Part shown: piece after piece, positions 25,881 to 35,203 of the stretch
Numbering within the stretch: position 1 is the stretch's first letter
Layout: each line of letters opens with the position of its first letter
NCBI GenBank assembly: GCA_018896025.1
Contig: JAHIND010000011.1
Coordinates: 158,780 to 222,779 of the forward strand
Direction of reading: 5' to 3'
Source: Pseudomonadota bacterium
Lineage (GTDB): Bacteria; Desulfobacterota; Desulfarculia; Desulfarculales; Desulfarculaceae
Length of the DNA stretch: 64,000 nt
Program-made: the position numbers and the translations under genes
Notes under the pieces: generated by a model
What the model was told of the DNA's origin: nothing
Databases searched by the model: none
What the model saw: only the letters and a program-made list of their open reading frames with translations

Positions 25881-26129
25881 ATGCCTATCTTTGAGATAAG
25901 CTGCGCCGGATGCGGCTACAGCGGGGAGCTTTTGGTCATGAGCAGCGGGGATCCGCTGGTCTGCCCCCAGTGCGGGGGGAGCGAGGTGGAAAAGATGATG
26001 TCCGCGCCCAGCGCCCTCACCGGCAGCGGGAAGCAGGCTTTCCCCGGTCCGGGGGACCATAGCTGCTGCGGCTCCAGCCCCGGCCACGCCGGATGCGCCG
26101 GTCCGGGCTCCTGCTGCGGCAAGGCCTGA
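25881..26129 (+). CDS. FmdB-type zinc ribbon protein
   Basis: An 82-residue protein. An FmdB-like zinc ribbon (MPIFEISCAGCGYSGE, CPQCGG) is followed by a Gly- and Cys-rich tail ending CCGSSPGHAGC and SCCGKA. FmdB proteins are small putative regulators or metal-binding proteins. The tail, with seven cysteines counting from CCG to the end region, resembles metal-loading sequences in ORP neighbourhoods. AGGAGGAAAAG precedes the ATG. Confidence 0.85.
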   Translation: MPIFEISCAGCGYSGELLVMSSGDPLVCPQCGGSEVEKMMSAPSALTGSGKQAFPGPGDHSCCGSSPGHAGCAGPGSCCGKA

Positions 26130-26142
26130 TTAAGGAGCTGAG

Positions 26143-26523
26143 ATGTATAAAGTGCTGTTGGCCGGCGACCAGCCCGAAGCCCTGGCCAGGCTGGCCGCCG
26201 GGCTCGAAGAAGACGGCCGGGCCCACCTCTACTGGGCCCAAGATGACCAGGAGGTCCTCACCCTGACCCAGGAGCTGGCTCCGCAGCTGGTGGTGATCGA
26301 CGGGCAGGGCCGCGACAAAGAGGCTTTGGCCCTGGTGTCCAAGCTCTTGATGGTCAACGCCATGGTCAACACCGCGGTGGTCACGGCCATGGACGAGGAA
26401 GAGTTCCATGAGTTCAGCGAAGGCCTGGGCATTCTCATGTCCCTGCCCCCCGATCCGGGGGAGGACATGGCCAAGGGCCTCTTGGACAAGCTGATATCGG
26501 TGGCCGGGCCGCCTCCGGCCTAG
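26143..26523 (+). CDS. Degenerate receiver (pseudo-receiver) protein
   Basis: A 126-residue protein with CheY-like topology: VLLAGDQPEAL at the first strand and LVVIDGQG at the third, where the acceptor aspartate is kept. The paired acidic residues are reduced to one (GDQ instead of DD), and the final Lys-Pro is missing (GILMSLPPDP). It is therefore probably not a normal phospho-switch. It ends the ORP cluster, just before a strong terminator. Confidence 0.7.
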   Translation: MYKVLLAGDQPEALARLAAGLEEDGRAHLYWAQDDQEVLTLTQELAPQLVVIDGQGRDKEALALVSKLLMVNAMVNTAVVTAMDEEEFHEFSEGLGILMSLPPDPGEDMAKGLLDKLISVAGPPPA

Positions 26524-26541
26524 GACTTCCGTTGGACGCGA

Positions 26542-26580
26542 AACGGGGCCTGGAGATTTCTCCAGGCCCCGTTCTTTTAT
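26542..26580. terminator. Bidirectional intrinsic terminator
   Basis: A perfect 14-base-pair stem (arms 26542-26555 and 26560-26573, loop ATTT) is followed by CTTTTAT on the plus strand and has A-rich sequence on the other side. It lies between the convergent ORP cluster and the aminotransferase gene and can end both. Confidence 0.85.
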
Positions 26581-26596
26581 CGCTGCTTTGGGTCTG

Positions 26597-27907
26597 TTAC
26601 TTGCCTCTGACCAACTCCAGGCCCTTTTCCATGATGGCCAGGCCCTCGTCCAACTGGTCGTCGGTGATGACCAGGGGCATGAGGGTGCGGATGATGTTGC
26701 CGTAGCGTCCGCAGTTCAGGGCCAGCAGGCCGTTCTGGTGGCAGTAATCCACCAGCTTCTTGGTCTCGTCGCCGGCAGGCTCCTTGGTCTTCTTGTCGCG
26801 CACCAACTCCAGGGCCAGCATGGCCCCCAGGCCGCGCACCTCGCCGATGAGGGGGTACTTCTCGGCCATGGCCTCGAAGCGCGCCCGAGCCAGCTCGCCC
26901 ACCCTGGTGGCCTTGGAGCACAGATCCTCTTCCTCGATGACCTCCAGCACGGCCAGGGCCGCGGCGCAAGACACCGGGTTGCCGCCGTAGGTGCCTCCCA
27001 GGCCGCCCACATGGGGCGCGTCCATCATTTCGGCCTTGCCCACCAGGGCGCCCAGGGGCAGACCGCCGCCCAGGGACTTGGCGGTGGTCATCAGGTCGGC
27101 GGCCACCCCGAAGTGCTCCATGGCGTAGAGCTTGCCGGTGCGGCACAGGCCGGTCTGCACCTCGTCGGCCACCATGACAATGCCGTACTTGTCGCAGATC
27201 TGGCGGATGATGCCGAAGTACTCCTTGGGGGGCACGATGAAGCCGCCCTCGCCCTGCACCGGCTCGGCCACGATGCAGGCGGTGTTCTCGGCCGCCACTT
27301 CCTTGAGGAAGAAGTCCTCCAGGGCGTGGGCGCAGCGCATCCCGCAGGAGGGGTAGCTCAGGCCGTAGGAGCAGCGGTAGCAATAGGCGAAGGGGATGCG
27401 GTGGACCTCGGGCGCGAAGGGCCCGAAGCCGAACTTGTAGGGCTTTACCTTGCTGGTCATGGTCATGGTCAGCAAGGTGCGGCCGTGGAAGGCGTCGTCA
27501 AATACGATGACCGCCGGGCGCTTGGTGTAATAGCGGGCCACCTTGACCGCGTTCTCCACCGTCTCGGCCCCGGTGTTGACGAAGATGGTCTTCTTGGGGA
27601 AGTCGCCGGGGGTGATCTGGTTGAGCTTCTCGGCCAGCTTGATGTAGCCCTCGTACATGAGCACGTTGAAACACACGTGGGTGAAACGGGCGGCCTGCTC
27701 CTGAATGGCGGCCACCACCTTGGGGTTGGAGTGCCCCACGTTCATGACCCCGATGCCGCCGGCGAAATCCAGGTAGCGCTTGCCATCCAGGCTCCAGACC
27801 TCGGCGCCCTGGGCTTTGTGCGCAAAATAGGAATTGGCGTTGGAGACGCCCTGGGCGACCGCCTGGGCCCTCCGCTCAGCTAGTTGCTGCATGTCTTGCT
27901 GTTTCAT
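26597..27907 (-). CDS. gabT: 4-aminobutyrate-type class III aminotransferase
   Basis: A 436-residue PLP enzyme of class III. Aspartate of VADEVQTG (about residue 248) and the PLP lysine in TTAKSLGGGLPLGA (about residue 277) are in place, together with TGAETVENAVK and FHGRT. A cysteine-rich insertion near residue 175 (CYRCSYGLSYPSC) recalls Fe-S-binding GABA transaminases. It is the last gene of the leftward liv2 operon, 4 bases after an M20 hydrolase, so the likely role is transamination of an imported amino acid. The exact donor is not decided by sequence. Confidence 0.88.
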   Translation of the reverse strand: MKQQDMQQLAERRAQAVAQGVSNANSYFAHKAQGAEVWSLDGKRYLDFAGGIGVMNVGHSNPKVVAAIQEQAARFTHVCFNVLMYEGYIKLAEKLNQITPGDFPKKTIFVNTGAETVENAVKVARYYTKRPAVIVFDDAFHGRTLLTMTMTSKVKPYKFGFGPFAPEVHRIPFAYCYRCSYGLSYPSCGMRCAHALEDFFLKEVAAENTACIVAEPVQGEGGFIVPPKEYFGIIRQICDKYGIVMVADEVQTGLCRTGKLYAMEHFGVAADLMTTAKSLGGGLPLGALVGKAEMMDAPHVGGLGGTYGGNPVSCAAALAVLEVIEEEDLCSKATRVGELARARFEAMAEKYPLIGEVRGLGAMLALELVRDKKTKEPAGDETKKLVDYCHQNGLLALNCGRYGNIIRTLMPLVITDDQLDEGLAIMEKGLELVRGK

Positions 27908-27911
27908 GACG

Positions 27912-29090
27912 TTATTTCTCTGCCTTGGTACCGCACAGATCCGCGATCAGCGCGGTGTAAACCTGACAAGCGGTTATCACTTGGTCCACGGGCACCACAT
28001 CCTTGGGGGTGTGGGCCAAAAATTCATTGCCCGGCCCGAAGCCCACGCAGGGGATTCCGGCCTGGCTGATAAAGGTGCCATCCACTCCGAAGTACCAGTT
28101 GCCCACCTCTCCGGCCTGGCCCATCACCGTTTCCCTGGCCCGCAGCATGGCCTGGACCACCGGCTCGCCGGGCTCGGTGAGCATGGCCGGGAACCACTTC
28201 AAGGGCTCCATGGTGGCCTTGAACTCCGGGTCCTGGGCCTTGATGGCGTCCAACAGGGCCTGGAAACCGGCCAGCAGGCCGTCCTCAGTTTCTTCGGGCA
28301 AGAAGCGGCGGTCCACGATGAGGTTGCAGCGGTCGGGCACGATGGGGCTCAGGGCGCCGGGGCTGGCGTTGATGTCCAGCACCGTCACCGTGGCCGGGCC
28401 CAGCACCGGGTGCTCGGGCAGCTCATAGTCCTGTTGCAGGGCGTTCAAAACCTTGTTCATCTTGTAGATGGCGTTGACGCCCCCCGAGGGGAAGCCGCCA
28501 TGGGTGGTGCGGCCCTGAGTGGTTACGCGCATCTCGAACTTGCCCCGGTGGCCCAGGTAGACCTTGAGCCCGGTGGCCTCGCCGCTCACCGCGAAGTCGG
28601 CGGTGAGCCCGTTCTTCAGCAGGTGGCCGATGCCCTCGCCCTGGGCTATCTCCTCGCGAGACACGCAGGTGACGATGAGTTCGCCCCGCCTCGGAAAGCC
28701 CAGGCCGCGGGCCGCGGCCCCGGCGTGCACCATGGCCGCCACGCCCGCCTTCATGTCGCTGGCCCCCCGGCCGTAGATCACCTCGCGGTCATAGCCGTAG
28801 GGCGCGCCGTTGATGATGGCCCCGGAAAAGGCATCGGGCATCTCGCCCACCCCGGCGTGGTCGATGTGGCCGTTGAACAACAGGCGGGGGCCGGGCTCAT
28901 CGCCCTTCATGATGCCCACCACGTTGAACAGCTCGTCGGTGTAGACCTCGTCGTAGCCCAGGGCCTCCATCTCGGCCTGGATCACCTGGCTGATGGCCTC
29001 CTCCTCCCGGCTAAGGCTGGGGGTCTGGATGAGGCGGCGAGTGAACCTTGTCAGCCGGTCCGGGTCCACGGCTTTGTTGAAATCAGGCAT
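27912..29090 (-). CDS. M20-family amidohydrolase (ArgE/DapE/YgeY-like), 1
   Basis: A 392-residue metallo-hydrolase. The dinuclear-metal motifs are FNGHIDHAG, GRGASDMKAGVAAM and the catalytic glutamates in SREEIAQGEG. The lid domain has GRTTHGGFPSGGVNAI, and the final metal histidine is in FLAHTPKD. M20 enzymes remove acyl, carbamoyl or peptide groups from amino acids. It is 9 bases after livF2 and 4 bases before gabT, suggesting that a transported N-substituted amino acid is hydrolysed before transamination (inference). Confidence 0.85.
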   Translation of the reverse strand: MPDFNKAVDPDRLTRFTRRLIQTPSLSREEEAISQVIQAEMEALGYDEVYTDELFNVVGIMKGDEPGPRLLFNGHIDHAGVGEMPDAFSGAIINGAPYGYDREVIYGRGASDMKAGVAAMVHAGAAARGLGFPRRGELIVTCVSREEIAQGEGIGHLLKNGLTADFAVSGEATGLKVYLGHRGKFEMRVTTQGRTTHGGFPSGGVNAIYKMNKVLNALQQDYELPEHPVLGPATVTVLDINASPGALSPIVPDRCNLIVDRRFLPEETEDGLLAGFQALLDAIKAQDPEFKATMEPLKWFPAMLTEPGEPVVQAMLRARETVMGQAGEVGNWYFGVDGTFISQAGIPCVGFGPGNEFLAHTPKDVVPVDQVITACQVYTALIADLCGTKAEK

Positions 29091-29099
29091 GTCCCAGTC

Positions 29100-29807
29100 C
29101 TAATGGCCCAAGTAGGCCCGTTGCACGTCCGGGTTGGCCGCCAGGGCCGCGCCGGTGTCTTCCATGGTCACCCGGCCGTTCTCCAGGATGTAGGCCCTGG
29201 TGGCCACCTTGAGGGCCCAGCGGGCGTTCTGCTCCACCAAGAGAATGGTTATGCCCTTTTCCTGGTAGATCTGCTGGATCACGCGGTAGATGGCCTCGCG
29301 CACCACCGGGGCCAGGCCCAGGCTGGGCTCGTCGAGCATCAAGAGCTTGGGGTTTGACAAAAGGCCCCGAGCGATGGCCAGCATCTGGGCCTCGCCGCCG
29401 CTCATGGTGCCGGCCAGCTGGGCGCGGCGCTCCTTGAGGCGCGGGAACAGGTCGAAGACCTCCTTGAGGTCGCGGGCCACTCCGTCCTCGTCGCGGCGGG
29501 TGAAGGCTCCCATGCGCAGGTTCTCGGCCACGGTGAGGTCCGGGAACACCGCCCTGCCCTCGGGAACCTGGATGATGCCCTGGTTCACGATGAGATGGCT
29601 GGGCTGGTTCTGGATCTCCTTGCCGTTCCACACTATGCGTCCGTCCAGGGCCCGGTTGATGCCCGAGATGGTCTTGAGCAGGGTGGACTTGCCCGCCCCG
29701 TTGGAGCCCAACAGGGTGACCAGCTCGCCCTCCTCAACCCGCATGCTCACGTCGTGCAGGGCCACGGCCTTGCCGTAGGCGACCTTGAGGTTCTCAATGT
29801 TGAGCAT
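29100..29807 (-). CDS. livF: Branched-chain amino acid-type ABC transporter ATP-binding protein LivF (set 2)
   Basis: A 235-residue LivF ATPase with Walker A GSNGAGKST, signature MSGGEAQML and Walker B LLMLDEPSLGL. It overlaps the end of livG2. The set-2 transporter differs in sequence from set 1, so the two probably serve different substrates. Confidence 0.93.
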   Translation of the reverse strand: MLNIENLKVAYGKAVALHDVSMRVEEGELVTLLGSNGAGKSTLLKTISGINRALDGRIVWNGKEIQNQPSHLIVNQGIIQVPEGRAVFPDLTVAENLRMGAFTRRDEDGVARDLKEVFDLFPRLKERRAQLAGTMSGGEAQMLAIARGLLSNPKLLMLDEPSLGLAPVVREAIYRVIQQIYQEKGITILLVEQNARWALKVATRAYILENGRVTMEDTGAALAANPDVQRAYLGH

Positions 29808-30582
29808 CGGAGTCTCCTCCCAGATAGGCCTCGACCACCAGGGGGTCGTTGTAGACCTTTTCCGGTTCGCCCTCGGCGATCTTTTCGCCGTAGTGCAGCA
29901 CGATAAGACGGTGGGAAATGCCCATGATCACCTTCATCACATGTTCGATGATCAGGATGCTGGTGCCCTGGGCGTTGATCTTCTGGATCAGGTCGATCTG
30001 CCCGGTCAGCTCGGCCGGGTTCAGGCCGCTGGAGGGCTCGTCCAAGAGCAGCAGCTTGGGCTGGGTGGCCAGGGCCCGGGCTATCTCCAGGCGCTTGGTC
30101 AGGGCGTAGGGCATGTTGCCCGCCTGCTCGTCGCGGTATTTACTGATGCCCACGAAATCGAGCAGCGAGTCGGCCGTGGCGCAGGACTCCTTGTCCTCGG
30201 TGAGCGCGCAGGCCCGGCGGAAGAAGCTGTCCCACACCAGGGACCAGGGGCCCTTGTGCTTGCGATCCACCATGGCCGCCAGCACGTTCTCCAGGGCGGT
30301 GAGGCGGCTGAAGATGCGCACCACCTGGAAGGTGCGGGCGATGCCCAGGGTGTTGACCGTGTGAGCCTTGTCCCTGGTGATGTCCCTGCCCTCGAAGGTT
30401 ATGGTGCCCTTGCTGGGCGGGAAGGCTCCGGAGATGAGGTTGATCAGCGTGGTCTTGCCCGCCCCGTTGGGGCCGATGAGCCCCAATATCTCGCCCTGCT
30501 CCAGGCTGAAGCTGACGTCATTGACCGCGGTGAGCCCGCCGAAGTTCTTGGTGAGCCGGTCGGTGGTAAGTATGGCGCCCAT
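29794..30582 (-). CDS. livG: Branched-chain amino acid-type ABC transporter ATP-binding protein LivG (set 2)
   Basis: A 262-residue LivG ATPase: GPNGAGKTT, the LivG signature around MPYALTKRLEIARAL, and LLLDEPSSGLNPAE. The expected LSxGxQR signature is altered to LTKRLE, as in many LivG proteins. It shares one base with the stop of livM2, an operon junction with coupled translation. Confidence 0.92.
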   Translation of the reverse strand: MGAILTTDRLTKNFGGLTAVNDVSFSLEQGEILGLIGPNGAGKTTLINLISGAFPPSKGTITFEGRDITRDKAHTVNTLGIARTFQVVRIFSRLTALENVLAAMVDRKHKGPWSLVWDSFFRRACALTEDKESCATADSLLDFVGISKYRDEQAGNMPYALTKRLEIARALATQPKLLLLDEPSSGLNPAELTGQIDLIQKINAQGTSILIIEHVMKVIMGISHRLIVLHYGEKIAEGEPEKVYNDPLVVEAYLGGDSDAQH

Positions 30583-31562
30583 CAGCGGTCCCCTTTCACT
30601 CTGGCCCAGACGTTCTTGATCACTCCCACCAGGCCTTCACGCATGAACAGGATGGTGAGGATCAAAAGCAGGCCGTAGACGATCAGGCGGATGTCGATCT
30701 TCAGCACCTCCTCCATGGAGCGCAGGGCCTCGGAAAGGATGGTGAGGCTAACCGCGCCCAGGATGGGACCGGCGATGGTGCCCAGCCCGCCGATCATGGC
30801 CATGGTCAGGATGTCGAAGGTGTTGTGCAGGGCCAAAAGTTCCGGGCTGACCAGGCGCGCGAAGTGGGCGAAGAGCCCGCCCGCGAACCCGGCGAAAAAG
30901 GCGCTGATGGTGAACACCGCCAGCTTGTAGGAGCTGGGGTTGATGCCGATGCTCTGGGCCCCGGCCTCGTCGTCGCGCATGGCCTGCAGGGTCACCCCGA
31001 ACTCCGAGCCGATGAGGCGGCGGATGCAGAACAGGGTGAACAGCACTCCGGCCACCACCACGTAGTAGTAGTCGCGCTCGAAGTAGAACTGCATGGTGAA
31101 GTCGCCGATCTTGATGGGAGTGAGCAGCGGGACGCCGCTTAGCCCCAGGGAGCCCCGGGTCAGGTCCACCCAGTTCATGGCCACCAGGCGCAGGATCTCG
31201 GCGAAGCCGATGGTGGTGATGGCCAGGTAGGGCCCCGAGAGCCGCAGCGCCGGGAAGCCCAGCATCAGGCCGAAGACGGCGGCCACCAGGCCTCCGGCGA
31301 ACAGGCCCAGCCAGGGGCTCAGGCCGGTCTGCATGGCCAGGATGGCGCTGGTGTAGGCCCCGATGCCGTAGAAGGCGGCGTGGCCCAGGTTGAGCTGGCC
31401 GGTGTAGCCGGCCAACAGGTTCCAGCTAAGGGTGAGGATGGTGAAGATGCCCGCCATCACCGCGATGTGCATGAAATAGCGGTCCTCGACCACGAAGGGG
31501 ATCAGGATGAGCACCGCCAGGGCCACGATCCACAAAAGTATGTTTCTAAGCCGCGCGCTCAT
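30582..31562 (-). CDS. livM: Branched-chain amino acid-type ABC transporter permease LivM (set 2)
   Basis: A 326-residue permease with about nine hydrophobic segments, LNLGHAAFYGIGAYTSA and the coupling loop QAMRDDEAGAQSIGINPSSYK. GGLGTIAGPILGA marks the C-terminal half. It shares one base with livH2 and one with livG2. Confidence 0.92.
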   Translation of the reverse strand: MSARLRNILLWIVALAVLILIPFVVEDRYFMHIAVMAGIFTILTLSWNLLAGYTGQLNLGHAAFYGIGAYTSAILAMQTGLSPWLGLFAGGLVAAVFGLMLGFPALRLSGPYLAITTIGFAEILRLVAMNWVDLTRGSLGLSGVPLLTPIKIGDFTMQFYFERDYYYVVVAGVLFTLFCIRRLIGSEFGVTLQAMRDDEAGAQSIGINPSSYKLAVFTISAFFAGFAGGLFAHFARLVSPELLALHNTFDILTMAMIGGLGTIAGPILGAVSLTILSEALRSMEEVLKIDIRLIVYGLLLILTILFMREGLVGVIKNVWARVKGDR

Positions 31563-32443
31563 CAGGCACCTTCCTTACGGCCGAAGAGCCCGCTTGGCTT
31601 GACCAGCAAGACCAGGATGATGATGAAGAAGCCGATGGCCTGCTTGTATTCCATGGCGATGTAGTTGCCGCCCAGGGCCTCGGCCACGCCCAGGATCAGG
31701 CCGCCCCAGATGGCCCCCCGGATGTTGCCCATGCCGCCCAGGATGGTGACCGCGAAGGCCTTCAAGGTAGGCAGGGCTCCCATGGTGGGGTAGATGGCGA
31801 ACAGGGTGCCGTAGAGCACGCCGCCCACGCCGGCCAGCAGGGCCCCGACCCCGAAGGTGATGCGATAAACCTGGTTGATGTCGATGCCCATGAGCTGGGC
31901 CGCGAAGCGGTTCTGGCTGGTGGCCCGGATGGCCACCCCCATGCGGCTGCGGTTCAAAAACAGCTCCAGGCAGAAGATGGTCACCCCGGCGAAGAAGAAA
32001 CAGAACAGCCTGAGCAGGCTGGTGGAGGCCACGCCCAGATTCACGGTGGTCCCGCCGAAGGGGTCGCCGATCATGCGCGGAGTGGCCCCGAAGAACAGCT
32101 GAGCCAGGTTGTCCAATAGAATGAAAAGTCCGATGGACACCATGATCATGTCGATGTCGGTCCAGCGGGTCATCAGGGGCCGGAACACCAAGCGCTCGGT
32201 GACCACGCCCAACAGGCCCACCACCGCGGCGGCGGCCACCACCGAGCCGATCCAGCCCAACCATCCGCCCACCCAGGCCATGACGAACACGGCGGTGTAG
32301 GCGCCCACCATGGAGTAGTCGCCCTGGGCGAAGTTGGAAATTTTCATCACCCCGAAAATCATGGTCAGCCCGATGGCGATCAGGCTGTACACGCTTCCGG
32401 TTATCAGGCCGTTCAAGACCTGCTGCAAAAATAGGGAGTCCAT
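31562..32443 (-). CDS. livH: Branched-chain amino acid-type ABC transporter permease LivH (set 2)
   Basis: A 293-residue permease starting MDSLFLQQVLNGLITGSVYS. The ATG at 32443 is preferred to a TTG 12 bases upstream because the family starts close to this sequence. LivH blocks are GLTMIFGVMKISNFAQGDY and GGMGNIRGAIWGG. No clear ribosome-binding site is visible. The hairpin at 32498-32531 lies between it and the binding-protein gene. Confidence 0.91.
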   Translation of the reverse strand: MDSLFLQQVLNGLITGSVYSLIAIGLTMIFGVMKISNFAQGDYSMVGAYTAVFVMAWVGGWLGWIGSVVAAAAVVGLLGVVTERLVFRPLMTRWTDIDMIMVSIGLFILLDNLAQLFFGATPRMIGDPFGGTTVNLGVASTSLLRLFCFFFAGVTIFCLELFLNRSRMGVAIRATSQNRFAAQLMGIDINQVYRITFGVGALLAGVGGVLYGTLFAIYPTMGALPTLKAFAVTILGGMGNIRGAIWGGLILGVAEALGGNYIAMEYKQAIGFFIIILVLLVKPSGLFGRKEGA

Positions 32444-32497
32444 AACGGGCACCAATTCAATGGACGGCCTGGGGCGCGGCCGTGTTTTTATTCAGAG

Positions 32498-32531
32498 GCC
32501 TGGCCGCCCCGCCGAAGCGGGGCGGCCAGGC
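32498..32531 (-). other. UUCG-type intercistronic hairpin between livK2 and livH2
   Basis: Arms 32498-32512 and 32517-32531 are 15 perfectly paired bases around a four-base loop that reads UUCG in the minus-strand transcript, closed by C-G, an especially stable loop. No T run follows. It is placed like the hairpin after livK1 and would protect or partly terminate the binding-protein message. Confidence 0.75.
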
Positions 32532-32542
32532 TCATACGGGGT

Positions 32543-33766
32543 CTACTTGCACTTACGCTCGGACCAGGGCTTGGGGGTCTCGTACTTGGCCGCGGCCCGC
32601 TCCATGGGGTAGATGATCTGGGTGTCGGGCTTGCAGTCCTTGTCCAACTGCACCTGCACCACCGAGGGCAGCACGGTATAGACCTGGCCGTCCTTGCCGA
32701 ACTTGATGGTGCCCTGGGAAAGCTTCATGTCCGTGGACATCAGGGCGTCCTTGATCTTGGTGCGGTCCTTGGACAGGTTGCCGCCGGGCTTGCCGGCGCG
32801 CTCCACGGCGTTCAGGATCACCTTCAGGTTGTCGAAGCCCTGGCTGGAGAAGATGCCGGGGCGTGAACCGGGGTACTTGGCCTGGTAGGCCTTGACGAAA
32901 GCGGCGGTGACCGGGTCCTTCATGGCCTTGGTGGGCTCCAGGGAGCTGCCCATGGCGTACTGGCTGATGGGGCCGGTCATCTTGAAGTAGGCCTGGGTGA
33001 ACTGGCCGCCCACGCCGATCCACTGAGTCACGAAGTCAAGCTCCTTGGCCTGCTTCTGAATCAGGGCCGCCTCGGTAGTGGAGGCGATGTTGAACACCAC
33101 GTCGGGCTTGAGCTCCTTGAGCTTGGAGATCTGGGTGGTGAAGTCGGTGTCGCCGATCTCGAAGTACAGGTTGGCCACAACCTTGGCCCCGATTTTCTTG
33201 GAGGCCGCTTCCCAGATCTTCTGGCCGTCGCGGCCGTAGTCGGAGTTCTCCATGAAGAAGGCCACGACCTTGGGCTTTTTCACGTCGGCCAGCCACTTGT
33301 TGATGCCCATGAGGAACATGGGGCTGTTGGGGCTGGTGCGGAACACGTAGTTGTAACCGCGGTTGGTGATGGTGGGGCTGATGGCAATGGCCACCACGTC
33401 GGGGGTCTGCTCATAGTGGCAGAACTCGCTGGCGGCGATGTTCACGCTGGAGCAATAGCCGCCGCCCACCACCAGGACCTTGTCCCGGGTGACCAGCTTC
33501 TTTACCGCGGCCAGGCCCTTGTCGGGCTTGCACTCGCTGTCGCCGTAGACGATCTCCACTTTCTGGCCGAAGAGGCCGCCCTTGGCGTTCACCTCGTCCA
33601 GAGCCAGCTCCATGCCCTTTTTCATTTCGCCGGCGTTAAAGGCCAACGACCCGGTGAAGGGCCCCAGGATGCCGATCTTGATGGGATCGGCGGCCGAGGC
33701 CGGTCCGGCCACGGCCAGACCTACCAGCAGAAACAGGGCGGTCAGCAAAATTACTGACTTCTTCAT
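32543..33766 (-). CDS. livK: Branched-chain amino acid-type ABC transporter substrate-binding protein (set 2)
   Basis: A 407-residue periplasmic protein with a signal peptide at residues 1-26 (MKKSVILLTALFLLVGLAVA, then PASA-AD). The family start DPIKIGILGPFTGSLAFN and GGLFGQKVEIVYGDSE follow. AGGAGG lies 8 bases before the ATG at 33766; the longer open frame upstream is not coding. It heads the livKHMGF set 2. Aromatic or amide compounds are as possible as branched-chain amino acids. Confidence 0.93.
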   Translation of the reverse strand: MKKSVILLTALFLLVGLAVAGPASAADPIKIGILGPFTGSLAFNAGEMKKGMELALDEVNAKGGLFGQKVEIVYGDSECKPDKGLAAVKKLVTRDKVLVVGGGYCSSVNIAASEFCHYEQTPDVVAIAISPTITNRGYNYVFRTSPNSPMFLMGINKWLADVKKPKVVAFFMENSDYGRDGQKIWEAASKKIGAKVVANLYFEIGDTDFTTQISKLKELKPDVVFNIASTTEAALIQKQAKELDFVTQWIGVGGQFTQAYFKMTGPISQYAMGSSLEPTKAMKDPVTAAFVKAYQAKYPGSRPGIFSSQGFDNLKVILNAVERAGKPGGNLSKDRTKIKDALMSTDMKLSQGTIKFGKDGQVYTVLPSVVQVQLDKDCKPDTQIIYPMERAAAKYETPKPWSERKCK

Positions 33767-33903
33767 AAACTTTTCCTCCTTGCTTGGCATGGCTGCTCCC
33801 CTCCCAGGGGCCTCCCGCCCGGCCGGCTCTTTCGGCTCGGCCATGTTGGTAAGAAAAACTCCAAGACTCCTCACGGGGCGCGGGCCCCACACTGACTCCC
33901 TCG

Positions 33904-35169
33904 TTACTGCACCAAGCCGCACCACCGGGCCAGGAACAGAGCGTAGACCTTGGCGGTGTAAATAATGCTGTCTATGTCCACCCGCTCGTTGGGCGAGTGG
34001 ATGTTCTGGGCCACCGGGCCGAAGCAGGTGGCCTGGGCGCGCCCGTAGGCGACAAAGCTCCTCAGATCGGTGGTGCAGGTGCAGGCGTAGGACGCCGCCT
34101 GCTCACCGCTGAGTTCCTCGTGGCATTGGCCCAACAGGTTCAGGGCCGGCTGGTCGCGCGGCACCCGGTGACCCTGGGAGCGGAAGCCGTAGAACTCCAC
34201 CTCGGGCGGGTTGGTCCGCAGCCAGGCGTCCTGCTGGGCCGCCTGGGCCAGGCAGTCGCGCACCGCCTGGGAAGCCTGCTCGAAACTCACGTCCGGCATA
34301 AAGCCCAAACGGCAGTGGAACTCGGCCATGGCCGGCACCGTGGAGGGCCAGTCGCCGCCCTGGATCACCCCGATGTTCAAATGGGCCGGGTTGTCCAGGT
34401 GGGCGAAGTCCTCGCCCTTGTTTTGGTTGAACTCTTTTTCCAGCCCGCGCAGGGCCTTCATGAGGTAGCAGCAGGTCTCGATGGCGTTGACCCCGCTGGA
34501 GGCCTCCAGGGTGTGCTTGGCCACCCCGGTGAGCGAAACCTTGAACCACATCACTCCCACCTGGCTGGTGAGAATGGTGGTGCCGAAGGGCTCTGGGATG
34601 AGCGCCGCGTCGGCGTCGAACCCGGCCACCAGACAGGCCAGGGCCCCGTTGCCGGTGCATTCCTCCTCGATGACCCCCTCCAGGATGACCGGCGCGGCCA
34701 GGCCCAGCCCGGCCCGCTCCACCGCCTTCAGCGCGTAGGTCATGGCGGCCACGCCGCCCTTCATGTCGCCGGCGCCCCGGCCATGGAGCCAGCCGCCCTC
34801 GATCAAGGGCTCGTAGGGGTCGCGCTCCCAGCGGTCCAAGGGCTCTTCGCTGACCACGTCCAGGTGGCCGTTCAGGATGGCGCTCTTGCCGCCCTCGCCG
34901 TCGGCGGCGCGGGTGGCGGCCAGGCTGTAGCGGCCCTCCTGGCTCCAGGGAGTGGGGGCGAAGCCGGGATGGGCGGCCATCTCCGGTGAATCCATGGGGG
35001 CGCGCACCGGGTCCAGGCCCAGGCTCGCCATCTCCTGCTCCATAACCTCCAGCGCCCCCTCTTCTGCGCCCAGAACGGAGGGCTGGGCCACCAAACGGCA
35101 GGCGAAATCCAGCATATCTTCCTGGAGGCTTTCCACCGCCTCCGTAAGAGCCAACTCTTTTTTATCCAT
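33904..35169 (-). CDS. M20-family amidohydrolase (ArgE/DapE-like), 2
   Basis: A 421-residue metallo-hydrolase with LNGHLDVVSEEP, GRGAGDMKGGVAAM, the catalytic pair in EGVIEEECTGNGAL and the C-terminal histidine in NIHSPNERVD, the last metal ligand. The ATG at 35169 begins MDKKELALTEAVESL. A GTG at 35226 would overlap the small gene upstream by 23 bases and has no ribosome-binding site, so it is not used. It lies between that small gene and livK2, and with the other M20 enzyme suggests two deacylation or peptide-cleavage steps on imported compounds. Confidence 0.85.
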   Translation of the reverse strand: MDKKELALTEAVESLQEDMLDFACRLVAQPSVLGAEEGALEVMEQEMASLGLDPVRAPMDSPEMAAHPGFAPTPWSQEGRYSLAATRAADGEGGKSAILNGHLDVVSEEPLDRWERDPYEPLIEGGWLHGRGAGDMKGGVAAMTYALKAVERAGLGLAAPVILEGVIEEECTGNGALACLVAGFDADAALIPEPFGTTILTSQVGVMWFKVSLTGVAKHTLEASSGVNAIETCCYLMKALRGLEKEFNQNKGEDFAHLDNPAHLNIGVIQGGDWPSTVPAMAEFHCRLGFMPDVSFEQASQAVRDCLAQAAQQDAWLRTNPPEVEFYGFRSQGHRVPRDQPALNLLGQCHEELSGEQAASYACTCTTDLRSFVAYGRAQATCFGPVAQNIHSPNERVDIDSIIYTAKVYALFLARWCGLVQ

Positions 35170-35203
35170 CTGCTTCAACCTATCGTCTGCGCTTTCTCGG
35201 GTC

